NCBI GenBank assembly: GCA_905199225.1
Contig: CAJKFS010000012.1
Coordinates: forward strand, 1-55,888
Length of the DNA: 55,888 bases
Reading direction: 5' to 3'
DNA from: an uncultured Collinsella sp.
Lineage (GTDB): Bacteria > Actinomycetota > Coriobacteriia > Coriobacteriales > Coriobacteriaceae
Positions within the stretch are counted from its first letter, which is position 1. Every line of letters starts with the position of its first letter. This document shows, one piece after another, positions 32,876-40,966 of this stretch. Both the position numbers and the translations under genes were made by a program. The notes under the pieces are model-generated. The model was not told the DNA's origin. It did no database searches and saw nothing but the letters and a program-made list of their open reading frames with translations.

Positions 32876-32995
32876 GTTTTCGTCCGTTCGCGCGAGCGTG
32901 CTTCTTCTGTGACTGCTCATCTCAGGAGTGCTTCTAACACGTGCGTGCTTACGATATAGCAAGTACTTCACACTCGTGATTCGAAAGGAATGACC

Positions 32996-33424
32996 ATGGC
33001 TGAGAAGAAGGTTGCCAACGTCATTAAGCTCCAGATTCCTGCTGGTGCAGCTAACCCCGCTCCTCCCGTCGGCCCCGCCCTGGGCGCTGCTGGCGTGAAC
33101 ATCATGCAGTTCTGCCAGGCCTTTAACGCCGAGACGCAGGACAAGAAGGGCGACATCATCCCCGTTGAGATCTCTGTCTACGAGGATAAGTCCTTCTCCT
33201 TCATCACCAAGACCCCGCCGGCGGCTCACCTCATCAAGAAGGAGCTGAACCTCAAGTCTGGTTCCGCTAAGCCCCAGGCCGACAAGGTTGGTCAGCTCTC
33301 CCAGGAGCAGCTCACCAAGATCGCCGAGATCAAGATGCCGGACCTCAATGCCAACGACATTGACGCCGCCAAGAAGATCATCGCCGGTACCGCCCGTTCC
33401 ATGGGCGTCACCATCGCTGAGTAG
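32996..33424 (+). CDS. rplK: 50S ribosomal protein L11
   Basis: A 142-residue L11. KLQIPAGAANPAPPVGPALG is the conserved N-terminal domain; the C-terminal RNA-binding domain ends ARSMGVTIAE. The ATG at 32996 lies 6 nt after AAAGGA; the ATG at 32990 would be too close. The 120 nt before it contain no recognised promoter, so transcription probably continues from nusG. Confidence 0.97.
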   Translation: MAEKKVANVIKLQIPAGAANPAPPVGPALGAAGVNIMQFCQAFNAETQDKKGDIIPVEISVYEDKSFSFITKTPPAAHLIKKELNLKSGSAKPQADKVGQLSQEQLTKIAEIKMPDLNANDIDAAKKIIAGTARSMGVTIAE

Positions 33425-33541
33425 CGATTTCTTATGGTAACGACGGGTGCTCCGAGCGGGGCGCCCGTTAAATGTGTGCAATAGGGCACACGATACGATG
33501 TGGGAGGGCTCACGCCCGTTTAACCACAGGAGGTAATGCAC

Positions 33542-34249
33542 ATGGCTAAGCATGGTAAGAGCTATAACGCCGCTGCCGAGAAGATCGACCGCGCCACGCT
33601 CTACACCCCCCTTCAGGCTGCCAAGCTCATCAAGGAGCTCGACACCGCCAAGTTCGACGAGACCGTCGAGGCCCACTTCCGTCTGGGCATCGATACTCGT
33701 AAGGCTGACCAGAACATCCGTGGTTCCATCTCCCTGCCCCACGGCACCGGCAAGACCGTTCGTGTTGCCGTCTTCGCCGAGGGCGAGAAGGCCCGCGAGG
33801 CCGAGGCTGCTGGCGCCGACATCATCGGTTCCGACGAGCTCGTCGCCCAGATCCAGAAGGGCGAGATCAACTTCGACGCCGCTATCGCTACGCCGAACAT
33901 GATGGCCAAGGTTGGCCGCATCGGTAAGATCCTTGGTCCCCGTGGCCTCATGCCGAACCCCAAGCTCGGCACCGTGACCATGGACGTCGCCAAGATGGTC
34001 TCCGAGCTCAAGGCTGGCCGCGTTGAGTACCGCGCCGACCGTTACGGCATCTGCCACGTGCCCCTGGGCAAGAAGTCCTTCTCTGAGCAGCAGCTCGTCG
34101 AGAACTACGCTGCCCTGTACACCGAGATCCTGCGTGTCAAGCCCTCTTCTGCTAAGGGCAAGTATGTCAAGTCCATCTCCGTGTCTTCCACCATGGGTCC
34201 TGGCGTCAAGGTCGATCCCGCTGTCCAGCGTGACTTCCTGGCTGAGTAA
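33542..34249 (+). CDS. rplA: 50S ribosomal protein L1
   Basis: A 235-residue L1. Conserved elements: EAHFRLGIDTRKADQNIRGS, MAKVGRIGKILGPRGLMPNPK and GTVT. The ATG at 33542 is 7 nt after AGGAGGT; an ATG at 33536 is too close. Between rplK and rplA are two hairpins (about 33443-33470 and 33474-33491), a place where L1 autoregulation can occur, but I could not confirm an L1-binding motif. rplJ-rplL do not follow; a terminator does. Confidence 0.97.
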   Translation: MAKHGKSYNAAAEKIDRATLYTPLQAAKLIKELDTAKFDETVEAHFRLGIDTRKADQNIRGSISLPHGTGKTVRVAVFAEGEKAREAEAAGADIIGSDELVAQIQKGEINFDAAIATPNMMAKVGRIGKILGPRGLMPNPKLGTVTMDVAKMVSELKAGRVEYRADRYGICHVPLGKKSFSEQQLVENYAALYTEILRVKPSSAKGKYVKSISVSSTMGPGVKVDPAVQRDFLAE

Positions 34250-34285
34250 CTGCTAGTTACTGCCTGAGCAAAGCAAGCATTGCTA

Positions 34286-34326
34286 AAGAAACCCGGTTCT
34301 GCCTTGTGCAGGACCGGGTTTCTTGC
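34286..34326 (+). terminator. Terminator of the rplK-rplA operon
   Basis: AAGAAACCCGGTTCTG pairs with CAGGACCGGGTTTCTT around a short loop (one mismatch); transcription from the ribosomal genes ends here. Confidence 0.85.
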
Positions 34327-34340
34327 TATCGCGTCAAAAG

Positions 34341-34373
34341 CACCATAAAGGGGACAGTGTCCCCTTTATGGTG
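34341..34373. repeat. Perfect 16-1-16 palindrome with GGGGACA/TGTCCCC centre
   Basis: CACCATAAAGGGGACA (34341-34356) and TGTCCCCTTTATGGTG (34358-34373) are exact inverted repeats around one G. It ends just before the phosphoesterase stop codon (34375). The centre resembles the loop core of the hairpin family at 1825, 37059, 40079 and 40135. Confidence 0.8.
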
Positions 34374-34374
34374 G

Positions 34375-35085
34375 TTACCAGGGTGTTCTGGCTGTTGAGG
34401 ACTCGATGGCTTCGTGGCGTTTGAGCTCGCGGCGCATGGTTTGTGAGTTGAGCCAAGCTGCTTGCCAGCCGCGGATGGGGTAGTGCGTCTGGTCGAGCTC
34501 AAACTGCGTATAGCCGCAGGCGTTGATGATCGTCGTTCCACACACATGCTGACGCTCGCGCTGAAAATCGCAACCGTAGCTTTGGTGCACATGCCCGTGC
34601 ACCATGTAGTCGGGATTCCAGGATTCGAGTGCTGTGTTAAAACACTCGAATCCTCGATGCGGCAGATCGTCCAGATCACCCATACCGGCGGCGGGTGCAT
34701 GGGTAAGCAGAATGTCGCACCCGCCGACCATCCTAACCTTACGCGACAGCTTACGCATGCGCTTGGACATCTCGCGTTCGGTGTACATGTTGGCGCCGTC
34801 GCGATAACGCATGGACCCGCCAAGGCCCGCAATGCGAATCCCTCGGTACGTGTACACGCTGTCTTCCACGCAGATACATCCGCCCGGTGCATGACGTGCG
34901 TAGCGGTCATCGTGATTGCCGCGCACGTAGATGAGCGGCTTGTTGATGACCGTAACCAAAAACTCAAGATAGTCCGGGTCCAGATCGCCGGCGGACAAAA
35001 TCAGGTCGACTCCCTCAAAGCGTTCCTTGCGAAAGCACTCCCAAAGGCATCGTTCTTCGGTATCGGCTATGGCAAGGATTTTCAT
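34375..35085 (-). CDS. Metallophosphoesterase (calcineurin-like)
   Basis: A 236-residue predicted cytosolic phosphoesterase. Motifs for two metals: IADTEER (Asp, with the His of the usual DxH replaced), LSAGDLD, RGNHDDRYA, LLTHAPAAG and VHGHVHQSYG. The first motif is DTE and not D-x-H, so metal site 1 may be unusual. Length and motifs resemble YfcE/MJ0936-type phosphodiesterases; the natural substrate is unknown. Its ATG overlaps the stop of the upstream ParB-like/BMP gene (ATGA), implying coupled translation and a joint function. Confidence 0.8.
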   Translation of the reverse strand: MKILAIADTEERCLWECFRKERFEGVDLILSAGDLDPDYLEFLVTVINKPLIYVRGNHDDRYARHAPGGCICVEDSVYTYRGIRIAGLGGSMRYRDGANMYTEREMSKRMRKLSRKVRMVGGCDILLTHAPAAGMGDLDDLPHRGFECFNTALESWNPDYMVHGHVHQSYGCDFQRERQHVCGTTIINACGYTQFELDQTHYPIRGWQAAWLNSQTMRRELKRHEAIESSTARTPW

Positions 35086-36998
35086 AGGGCAGGGACTTTC
35101 GGCTCATCGTCGAGCTGCGGAATGGTGCCTACCACGTTATCCGCCAGCCAATTCATCTCGACAATCTGCGTGCTCGGCAGCGGAGGAAAGCCTTCGATCT
35201 GTACCACGCCGTTTTGGCTGTGGAGCTCGCCGCCAAAGGGGTTAATGGAACCCTCGACGATGCCGTTGCGGAGCAGCTGCACGAGTTTACGCGTCTGATA
35301 GGGCAGGCCCGGGGCGTAGCGAATGTCAATAACGCCCGAGCTCATGCCGTACCAGTAGTTGACGGCGCGCACTTGGTTGTCGTCGCTGGTCTCGTCCCAC
35401 GTGCCGTGCAGCAGGCTTCGCACGATGAGCTCGTAGTAGCGGCCCCAGTTCCACACGGGCATGGCGATGCCGGTGACCTCGCCGTCGACCAGGCGGTGGA
35501 GTCCGTAGGCCGTGGGGTCTTCCAGCGATTTGGACATGTCGGCGCCGGTCATGACACTCACGCCTTCGCGGCACATGGCCTCGGCAAGGCCTCCGGCGGG
35601 CACATCGCCCCATGTGAGGATGACCTGCGCACGCGGGTCGAGCAACGAGGCACCGATGGCAAAGGCGTTGATCTCGCTGAGCGCGCCCGATGCGAAGACC
35701 GACGCGTGGTAACCGATGCGGTGATTATCTGCCATGCTGGCCGCAAGGGCGCCCAGCAGGAACTTGGCCTCGTACATCTTTCCAAAGTATGAGCGAACGC
35801 TTTGGTGGGGGAGGCCAATGGAGCAGTTGAGGAACCGCACCTGGGGATATTCAACCGCCGCCCTGAGCGTGTATTCCATCAGGCGGTGCGAAGTCGAGAA
35901 GATGACGTTCGCCCCGTGTTTGACAGCGGTCTCCACGGCGGCATAGAACACGTCCGGATCGTGACAGTTCTCGAACGCCTCGGTGCGTACGATGCCGCCA
36001 AAGTGCTCATCGAGATACTGACGTCCCTGGTCGTGCAGGCTGTCCCAGCTCGACGTGGCGCAGGGGAATTCGTGGATGAAGGCGATACACAGGGGGTTGG
36101 CTGCCGAGTAGACGGTCTTGCCCATAAAGAAGTTGAGCACGCCGGAGGTGGACTTGGCGGGCGTCTCTTCCTCATTGACGCTCGGCGCCTCGACAAGATC
36201 GACCTTTTCCTCGTCACTTTTGCCGGCAATGACCAACTCGCGCCAAATCTTGCACAGGCGGTTGACGACGATATCCGTCGGCGTATCCAGCAGGCGGTCC
36301 TGGTTATACACGTTGAGATAGACGAGCATGGCGTCGGCCGGCGTAATGTCCAGGTGGTCGCCGCCAGCGCGTAAGTAGGCGCGCTTAAAGAGCAGGAAGG
36401 TGTGGCGCAGGTAGTCGACCTTCTTCTGCGGCCACTTGTCGGTCAGGTTTTGGCCGAGCATCTTGGCGAGCGTCTCGTAGCTGCCCTCGCGCGAGAACTC
36501 AATCTCGTATAGGGGGCAGACGTACCAAAACGCGCAGAACTCGCCGTAGAGGCGGCTCTCGACGGAATCCCATTTACCGGGATAGAGACGGGTGACCTTG
36601 GCCGAGACTGTTGGAGCGTCTAGGAATTTGAGGACGCTGACGCGCTTATTGCCCTCTTGGACGTAAAACCGGTGCATGAACTCGGTGACGATGATGGGGT
36701 CGCGATAGCCTTCGGTCACCTGGATGTCGTAGAGGTTGGACCACTTGCGGGCAAACTCGGTATTAAACGGCAGGAGCGGCATAAAGTTGCACGAAAAGGC
36801 GGACTGACGGCCCTTGGTAACCGTGCCCACGACCATCTCGAGCGGAATGCCCCTCAGGCCGATGTTCTCACGCTGGCCACAGGGGAGCTGGGCGACGAGG
36901 CTGTCGAGGTCCGTGAGGTACGGATGCTCGCTTTGGCTGATGGCGCGACGGCGTCCCTGCTCGCCGCGCTTGCGTGCTTGACGATAGGCCTCTTCCAT
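35082..36998 (-). CDS. Cytosolic BMP-family binding protein with ParB-like N-terminus
   Basis: A 638-residue protein of mixed architecture. No signal peptide or lipobox is present (MEEAYRQARKRGEQGRR). Residues about 90-125 resemble a ParB/sulfiredoxin-like motif (VTEFMHRFYVQEGNKRVSVL). A helical middle part follows (150-280). From about residue 300 the sequence resembles BMP/PnrA nucleoside-binding lipoproteins: CIAFIHEFP, HDQGRQYLDEHFGG, YEAKFLLGALAASMADNHRIGYHA, LTWGDVPAGGLAEAM. BMP proteins normally sit outside the membrane as receptors for ABC importers. A cytosolic version suggests an internal nucleoside sensor or enzyme. The stop overlaps the phosphoesterase start. Assignment of the C-terminal fold is fairly sure; the N-terminal one is tentative. 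Confidence 0.7.
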   Translation of the reverse strand: MEEAYRQARKRGEQGRRRAISQSEHPYLTDLDSLVAQLPCGQRENIGLRGIPLEMVVGTVTKGRQSAFSCNFMPLLPFNTEFARKWSNLYDIQVTEGYRDPIIVTEFMHRFYVQEGNKRVSVLKFLDAPTVSAKVTRLYPGKWDSVESRLYGEFCAFWYVCPLYEIEFSREGSYETLAKMLGQNLTDKWPQKKVDYLRHTFLLFKRAYLRAGGDHLDITPADAMLVYLNVYNQDRLLDTPTDIVVNRLCKIWRELVIAGKSDEEKVDLVEAPSVNEEETPAKSTSGVLNFFMGKTVYSAANPLCIAFIHEFPCATSSWDSLHDQGRQYLDEHFGGIVRTEAFENCHDPDVFYAAVETAVKHGANVIFSTSHRLMEYTLRAAVEYPQVRFLNCSIGLPHQSVRSYFGKMYEAKFLLGALAASMADNHRIGYHASVFASGALSEINAFAIGASLLDPRAQVILTWGDVPAGGLAEAMCREGVSVMTGADMSKSLEDPTAYGLHRLVDGEVTGIAMPVWNWGRYYELIVRSLLHGTWDETSDDNQVRAVNYWYGMSSGVIDIRYAPGLPYQTRKLVQLLRNGIVEGSINPFGGELHSQNGVVQIEGFPPLPSTQIVEMNWLADNVVGTIPQLDDEPKVPAL

Positions 36999-37058
36999 GG
37001 ATTTGCTCCTTTAGTCGTTTAAACAACTATATGAACCATGGTACCACGAATGAAAACC

Positions 37059-37087
37059 ACCACAAAGGTGCCTGTCCCCTTTGTGGT
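37059..37087. repeat. Hairpin repeat with CCTGTCCC loop
   Basis: ACCACAAAGG (37059-37068) and CCTTTGTGGT (37078-37087) are a perfect stem with loop TGCCTGTCC. It ends 3 nt before the mscS stop codon, and lies between mscS and the BMP gene. Confidence 0.75.
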
Positions 37088-37090
37088 AGT

Positions 37091-37858
37091 TTAGGCGATG
37101 ATGGGGGCGATGGCACGAATGCAGGCGTCGGCTGCCGTGAAGGTGGTGCTATCGTCGCTGACGATAAAGATGATTTTGCCCTTGACGCCAAAGTCGCCGA
37201 TCTCGCTAAAGAGCACGTACGGCTCCTTGTCAAAGCCAGAGATGGGAAGCACCGCGGCCTTGGTGGCGTCGGTAAGCTCATCTGCCAGCGCGTCCAGCGA
37301 GGCCCACTTAGACGTGTCCTTTACGGCAACGGGCACGGCCACGCGCCCAAAGGGCATCAGGTGCACGAGCGTGTTCTTGGAGATGTTGGAGTTGGGCACA
37401 ATGATGGTCTGCCCGCAGGCATCCTCGATGGTCGTGTGGCGCCAGGTGATGTCTTGGACCACGCCCGACACGCCGCCGACCTCGATATTGTCGCCGGGCT
37501 TGATGATGCCCATGAAGGTCACCTGCATACCGCCGATAAGGTTCGACAGCGTGTCCTGAAAGCCGAGCGAGATGGCGATGCCGCCGACGCCAAGAGCGGC
37601 GACGAGGGCGTTTGCATTAATGCCAAAACAGTTGTCGAGGATAAAGCTGCCGCCGATCATCCAGATGACGGCGCGTGTGATGTTGATGAAGATGCTCGAT
37701 GCTGGGAGCGGGTTATCATCGCGGTTAAGCAGGTGGTGCAGGGTCTTGGACGCGATTTTGGCGGCAACGGCGGTGCCGATGGCCAAGATACCGGCCCAGA
37801 TGATGTTGTGGACCCATCGTTGTGCAAAGAAATGAAGAATTGGCTCAAACAATTCCAT
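37091..37858 (-). CDS. Small-conductance mechanosensitive channel (MscS family)
   Basis: A 255-residue MscS channel that opens on hypo-osmotic stress. TM1 about 18-38, TM2 about 63-85, and the pore-lining TM3 NALVAALGVGGIAISLGFQDTLSNLIGGMQV (about 88-118) with the Gly/Ala packing of MscS. The soluble beta domain has VGGVSGVVQDITWRHT. The ATG at 37858 follows AGGAGG; starts further upstream lie before that site. Orientation matches the neighbours but a terminator separates it from the 5'-nucleotidase gene. Confidence 0.9.
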   Translation of the reverse strand: MELFEPILHFFAQRWVHNIIWAGILAIGTAVAAKIASKTLHHLLNRDDNPLPASSIFINITRAVIWMIGGSFILDNCFGINANALVAALGVGGIAISLGFQDTLSNLIGGMQVTFMGIIKPGDNIEVGGVSGVVQDITWRHTTIEDACGQTIIVPNSNISKNTLVHLMPFGRVAVPVAVKDTSKWASLDALADELTDATKAAVLPISGFDKEPYVLFSEIGDFGVKGKIIFIVSDDSTTFTAADACIRAIAPIIA

Positions 37859-37901
37859 GTAGGGAAACCTCCTCATGATCATCCAACCATGATACCCACC
37901 A

Positions 37902-37935
37902 AGAAGCCCGTCCGATCAAATTCGTACGGGCTTCT
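37902..37935 (-). terminator. Terminator of the 5'-nucleotidase gene
   Basis: AGAAGCCCGT (37902-37911) pairs perfectly with ACGGGCTTCT (37926-37935). On the minus strand the stem follows the 5'-nucleotidase stop by 51 nt. Its T-run is weak. Confidence 0.6.
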
Positions 37936-37986
37936 GTGCTCGATATAAGGTTTATGCGGCGGGGCTGCAAGGCCCGGCGGTGTAGC

Positions 37987-40014
37987 TTAGCGTCGACGCT
38001 TCCAGATAATGCCGAGAATGATGACGATGATGCCGCCGATAAGGCACGTGCCAACTACTGCCAGCGTGCGGTCTCCCGTTGCGGCGAGCTTGCCGGTCGT
38101 CTTCTTGGTGATGACCTTCGTGGTCGTCGTGTCCGTCTTAGGCGAGGGCTTAGGCGTCGGGGCCGGTGTGGGCGTGGGGTCCACGGCTGCGGAGCCGAAG
38201 CTGATGGTGCCGGCGAGTCCGGCCATCTTGCTCTCCCAGCCGTTTTGCCCAATCAGCGCCCTCAGCGCCGCCTCACACGTGCCCCACTCGGTGCGCTTGG
38301 TGGCGTGTGCGAAGGTGGGGAAGTCGGTCGTGTTGGTAATGATGTAGTTGTTGGTGGCGACGGTATAGGTCTTGGTGGGATCGAGCGTGCTGCCGTCCTT
38401 GGCGAGTGTGGCACTCACAATGCGCTTGCCTTCGGGCTGCGTCCAATCAATCGTCACGTTGATGCCGCCAAAGGAGAGAACGCTGCCAGAGTCATCGCGC
38501 CACTTGTACTTGTCTTGCGCTTCCTGCTCGGTATGGCCGGCTGCCACGTAGGCTTGCTGAAGCTCATAACTGTGATTGCACTCGTCGCTGATCTGCAGCG
38601 AATGCTCGAGCGCTGCGAGGAAGTCCGCACCGGTCATGGTCCAGGTCTCCACGGTGTTGCCGTAGGGCGAGATAGCGATGACGTTGCCTGCGGTCACATC
38701 GCCTGCAGCGATGCCGCCGCGGATGCCACCCGCGTTCTCGATGGCAAGGTCTGCGCCCGTCAGGTCAAGATAGGAGCCGCAGATCACATGGCCGATGGTC
38801 TGGGCCTTGGTGGTGTCGCCCTCCTTGCTGGGGCGGAAATCGGTGGTGCGCACCATTTCCCAACCATGCGTGCCTGCGGCGTCCTCGCCGTAGAAATAAT
38901 TGGTAGAGCTCGTGCCGAGCACCTCGCTCGATGCGGCGCTAAAGGCATCGTCGAGCGGCTTGATCTTGTTGTCGTGGACCTCATCAAGGATGCTCTGATA
39001 GGTGGAGCCCTTGTTGGGATCGGTCAAAAGAACGTTTACATCCTTGGCGGTATAGAGCTTCTCGTCGCTTTTGTCTGCGTATACCGCCACCGTGTCATCG
39101 TCGGTGCTTTCGGTGCCCTTGGTGTCGTACTCGTAGGGGACGGAAAGCAGTCCCACCTCGGCAAAGGCACTGCCCGCCTCGACAACGTGGATTGTCTTGC
39201 CGTCGGCTCCCGTCACCTTCTCGTTAAGGTTGATGTGCTCGTGGCCTGCGATAAGGGCATCGACGCCACGGAGTCGCGTGGCAAAGGTCTTGGCGTCGAG
39301 CGTGTGCGCGATACACACAACAACATCGCAGCCCTCCTTGCGCAGCTGCTCTGCCTCGGCATTGATGGCGTTCGCGGCACTCGAGAACGACGTACCCGCG
39401 ACCAGGTCCGCGCGCAGCGAGGAGCCAAGCGACTCATCCATGGCTCCTACAACGCCGACCTTGATCTGGTAGGCGAACGTTGAGTGACCTTCACTGTCCT
39501 CCCAGGTGCGATCGAGCGTCTTCGTGATGCTCGAGCTCCATACGCCGCTCGTAGACTTCGCATTCGCGCAGAGCATGGCGAAGGGCGTGCCGCTGGTGCT
39601 GTAGCCGGTCATGGTGCGGAGTTTGTCCGCGCCGTAGCTCCAGTCGTGGTTGCCTGGCGTGGTTGCGTCGTAGCCGTCGGCGTAGAAGGTGTCCATGAGC
39701 TCGGCGATGCTCTTGCCCTCGCTCATGGTGGCGAAGGACTGTCCGTGGAAGGTATCGCCCGCATCGAGCAAAAGATCGGGGGCGCTGCTTTGGGCGCTAT
39801 AGAGAACCGCCAGTCCGTCAAAGCCCACCGTGCCGGTGCCCTTGCTTGCGTTGTAGCTGTACTTGTAGCTGCCGTGGATATCGTTGGTGTGCATGACGGC
39901 CACGGAGCCGTCAATAGCGGCGGGCAGGTTTCCCGCGAAAGCGAGGCTTGGGATGCCTGCGAGCGCGCCGGCAAACAACGCGGCGGCTAACGCAAGGCGG
40001 GGGAGTCTTTTCAT
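37987..40014 (-). CDS. Cell-wall-anchored 5'-nucleotidase / cyclic nucleotide phosphodiesterase (UshA-like)
   Basis: A 675-residue exported phosphatase. Signal peptide at 1-28 (ALAAALFAGALAGIPSLAFAG). Metallophosphatase domain about 35-320 with HTNDIHG, DAGDTFHGQ, GNHDWSYG and GHEHIN; 5'-nucleotidase C-terminal domain about 350-570. The last 80 residues have a Pro/Thr linker, a sorting-signal-like LAATGD, a hydrophobic helix (VVGTCLIGGIIVIILGII) and KRRR. LAATG departs from LPxTG at position 2, so the sortase class is uncertain. It would release nucleosides and phosphate from extracellular nucleotides. Confidence 0.88.
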   Translation of the reverse strand: MKRLPRLALAAALFAGALAGIPSLAFAGNLPAAIDGSVAVMHTNDIHGSYKYSYNASKGTGTVGFDGLAVLYSAQSSAPDLLLDAGDTFHGQSFATMSEGKSIAELMDTFYADGYDATTPGNHDWSYGADKLRTMTGYSTSGTPFAMLCANAKSTSGVWSSSITKTLDRTWEDSEGHSTFAYQIKVGVVGAMDESLGSSLRADLVAGTSFSSAANAINAEAEQLRKEGCDVVVCIAHTLDAKTFATRLRGVDALIAGHEHINLNEKVTGADGKTIHVVEAGSAFAEVGLLSVPYEYDTKGTESTDDDTVAVYADKSDEKLYTAKDVNVLLTDPNKGSTYQSILDEVHDNKIKPLDDAFSAASSEVLGTSSTNYFYGEDAAGTHGWEMVRTTDFRPSKEGDTTKAQTIGHVICGSYLDLTGADLAIENAGGIRGGIAAGDVTAGNVIAISPYGNTVETWTMTGADFLAALEHSLQISDECNHSYELQQAYVAAGHTEQEAQDKYKWRDDSGSVLSFGGINVTIDWTQPEGKRIVSATLAKDGSTLDPTKTYTVATNNYIITNTTDFPTFAHATKRTEWGTCEAALRALIGQNGWESKMAGLAGTISFGSAAVDPTPTPAPTPKPSPKTDTTTTKVITKKTTGKLAATGDRTLAVVGTCLIGGIIVIILGIIWKRRR

Positions 40015-40078
40015 GGCAGTTTCCTTAGTCCTTAGCCAGAATGTCTGGTTGAATATCGGATTATCGACATAATATGCG

Positions 40079-40118
40079 AAAACCGCCGCAAGGGCGCCTG
40101 TCCCTTAGCGGCGGTTTT
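40079..40118. repeat. Hairpin repeat with GCCTGT loop, between 5'-nucleotidase and ABC genes
   Basis: AAAACCGCCGCAAGGG (40079-40094) pairs with CCCTTaGCGGCGGTTTT (40102-40118) with one bulge; the loop is CGCCTGT. It shares the CCTGTCCC core with its neighbour at 40135. Confidence 0.75.
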
Positions 40119-40134
40119 GACGTTTGCGCAGATA

Positions 40135-40173
40135 AAACCTGCCAAAATAAACCTGTCCCTTTTTGGTAGGTTT
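40135..40173. repeat. Hairpin repeat with CCTGTCCC loop overlapping the ABC stop codon
   Basis: AAACCTGCCAAAA (40135-40147) and TTTTGGTAGGTTT (40161-40173) pair with one G-U; the loop is TAAACCTGTCCCT. It covers the last bases of the ATPase stop codon (40172-40174). Confidence 0.75.
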
Positions 40174-40966
40174 AGCTCAGCAGCATGCGGTCGTTGGCGA
40201 GCTCGCCGCCCGAGACCTCCTCGAACTTCTGCAGCAGGTCGGCTACGGTGAGCGACTTCTTCTCATCGCCCGCCACGTCGTAGATCACGTGGCCTTCGTG
40301 CATCATGATCAGACGGTTGCCCAGACGGATGGCGTCGTTCATGTTATGCGTGACCATGAGCGTGGTCAGGTGGTTCTCGTCGACGATCTCCTCGGTCAGG
40401 TTGAGCACCTTAGAGGCCGTCTTGGGGTCGAGGGCCGCCGTGTGCTCGTCGAGCAGCAACAGGCGCGGCCTGGTGAGCGTGGCCATCAGCAGGGTGAGTG
40501 CCTGGCGCTGGCCACCCGAGAGCAGGCCGACCTTGGCGTTGAGACGCGTGTCCAGACCAAGGTCCAGGCGCTTGAGCAGCGCAACGTACTCGTCCTTCTC
40601 GGCCTTGGTGACGCCCCACGAAAGGCCGCGACGCTGGCCGCGACGCTTGGCGAGGGCCAGGTTCTCGGCGATCTGCATGTCGGCAGCGGTACCACGCATG
40701 GGGTCCTGAAACACGCGGCCCAGGTACTTGGCGCGCTGCGACTCGCTCAGGCGCGAGATGTCGGTGCCGTCGAGCTCAATAACGCCCGAATCGAGCGGGT
40801 ACACGCCGGCGATCATGTTGAGCAGCGTGGACTTGCCGGCGCCGTTGCCGCCGATCACGGTTACAAAGTTGCCGTCATTCAGGGTGAGGTCGACGCCGGT
40901 GAGCGCGCGCTTCTCGGTGACGGTGCCCTTGTTAAAGGTCTTCTTGACGTGCGAGAGCTTAAGCAT
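40172..40966 (-). CDS. ABC transporter ATP-binding protein
   Basis: A 264-residue nucleotide-binding subunit. Walker A GGNGAGKSTLLN, signature LLSGGQRQALTLL, Walker B RLLLLDEHTAALD, and the switch His in VTHNMNDA. I chose the ATG at 40966 (MLKLSHVKKTFN) because AAGGGGG is the right distance upstream; ATG 40975 would sit on that site. Either way it overlaps the permease end. It energises an importer formed with the permease and the lipoprotein upstream. Confidence 0.92.
   Translation of the reverse strand: MLKLSHVKKTFNKGTVTEKRALTGVDLTLNDGNFVTVIGGNGAGKSTLLNMIAGVYPLDSGVIELDGTDISRLSESQRAKYLGRVFQDPMRGTAADMQIAENLALAKRRGQRRGLSWGVTKAEKDEYVALLKRLDLGLDTRLNAKVGLLSGGQRQALTLLMATLTRPRLLLLDEHTAALDPKTASKVLNLTEEIVDENHLTTLMVTHNMNDAIRLGNRLIMMHEGHVIYDVAGDEKKSLTVADLLQKFEEVSGGELANDRMLLS

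Noticed and set aside
31952..34057. Open frame of 701 codons opposite secE-nusG-rplK-rplA
   Set aside because: Antisense to four certain genes and their spacers; the lack of stop codons follows from highly biased codons.
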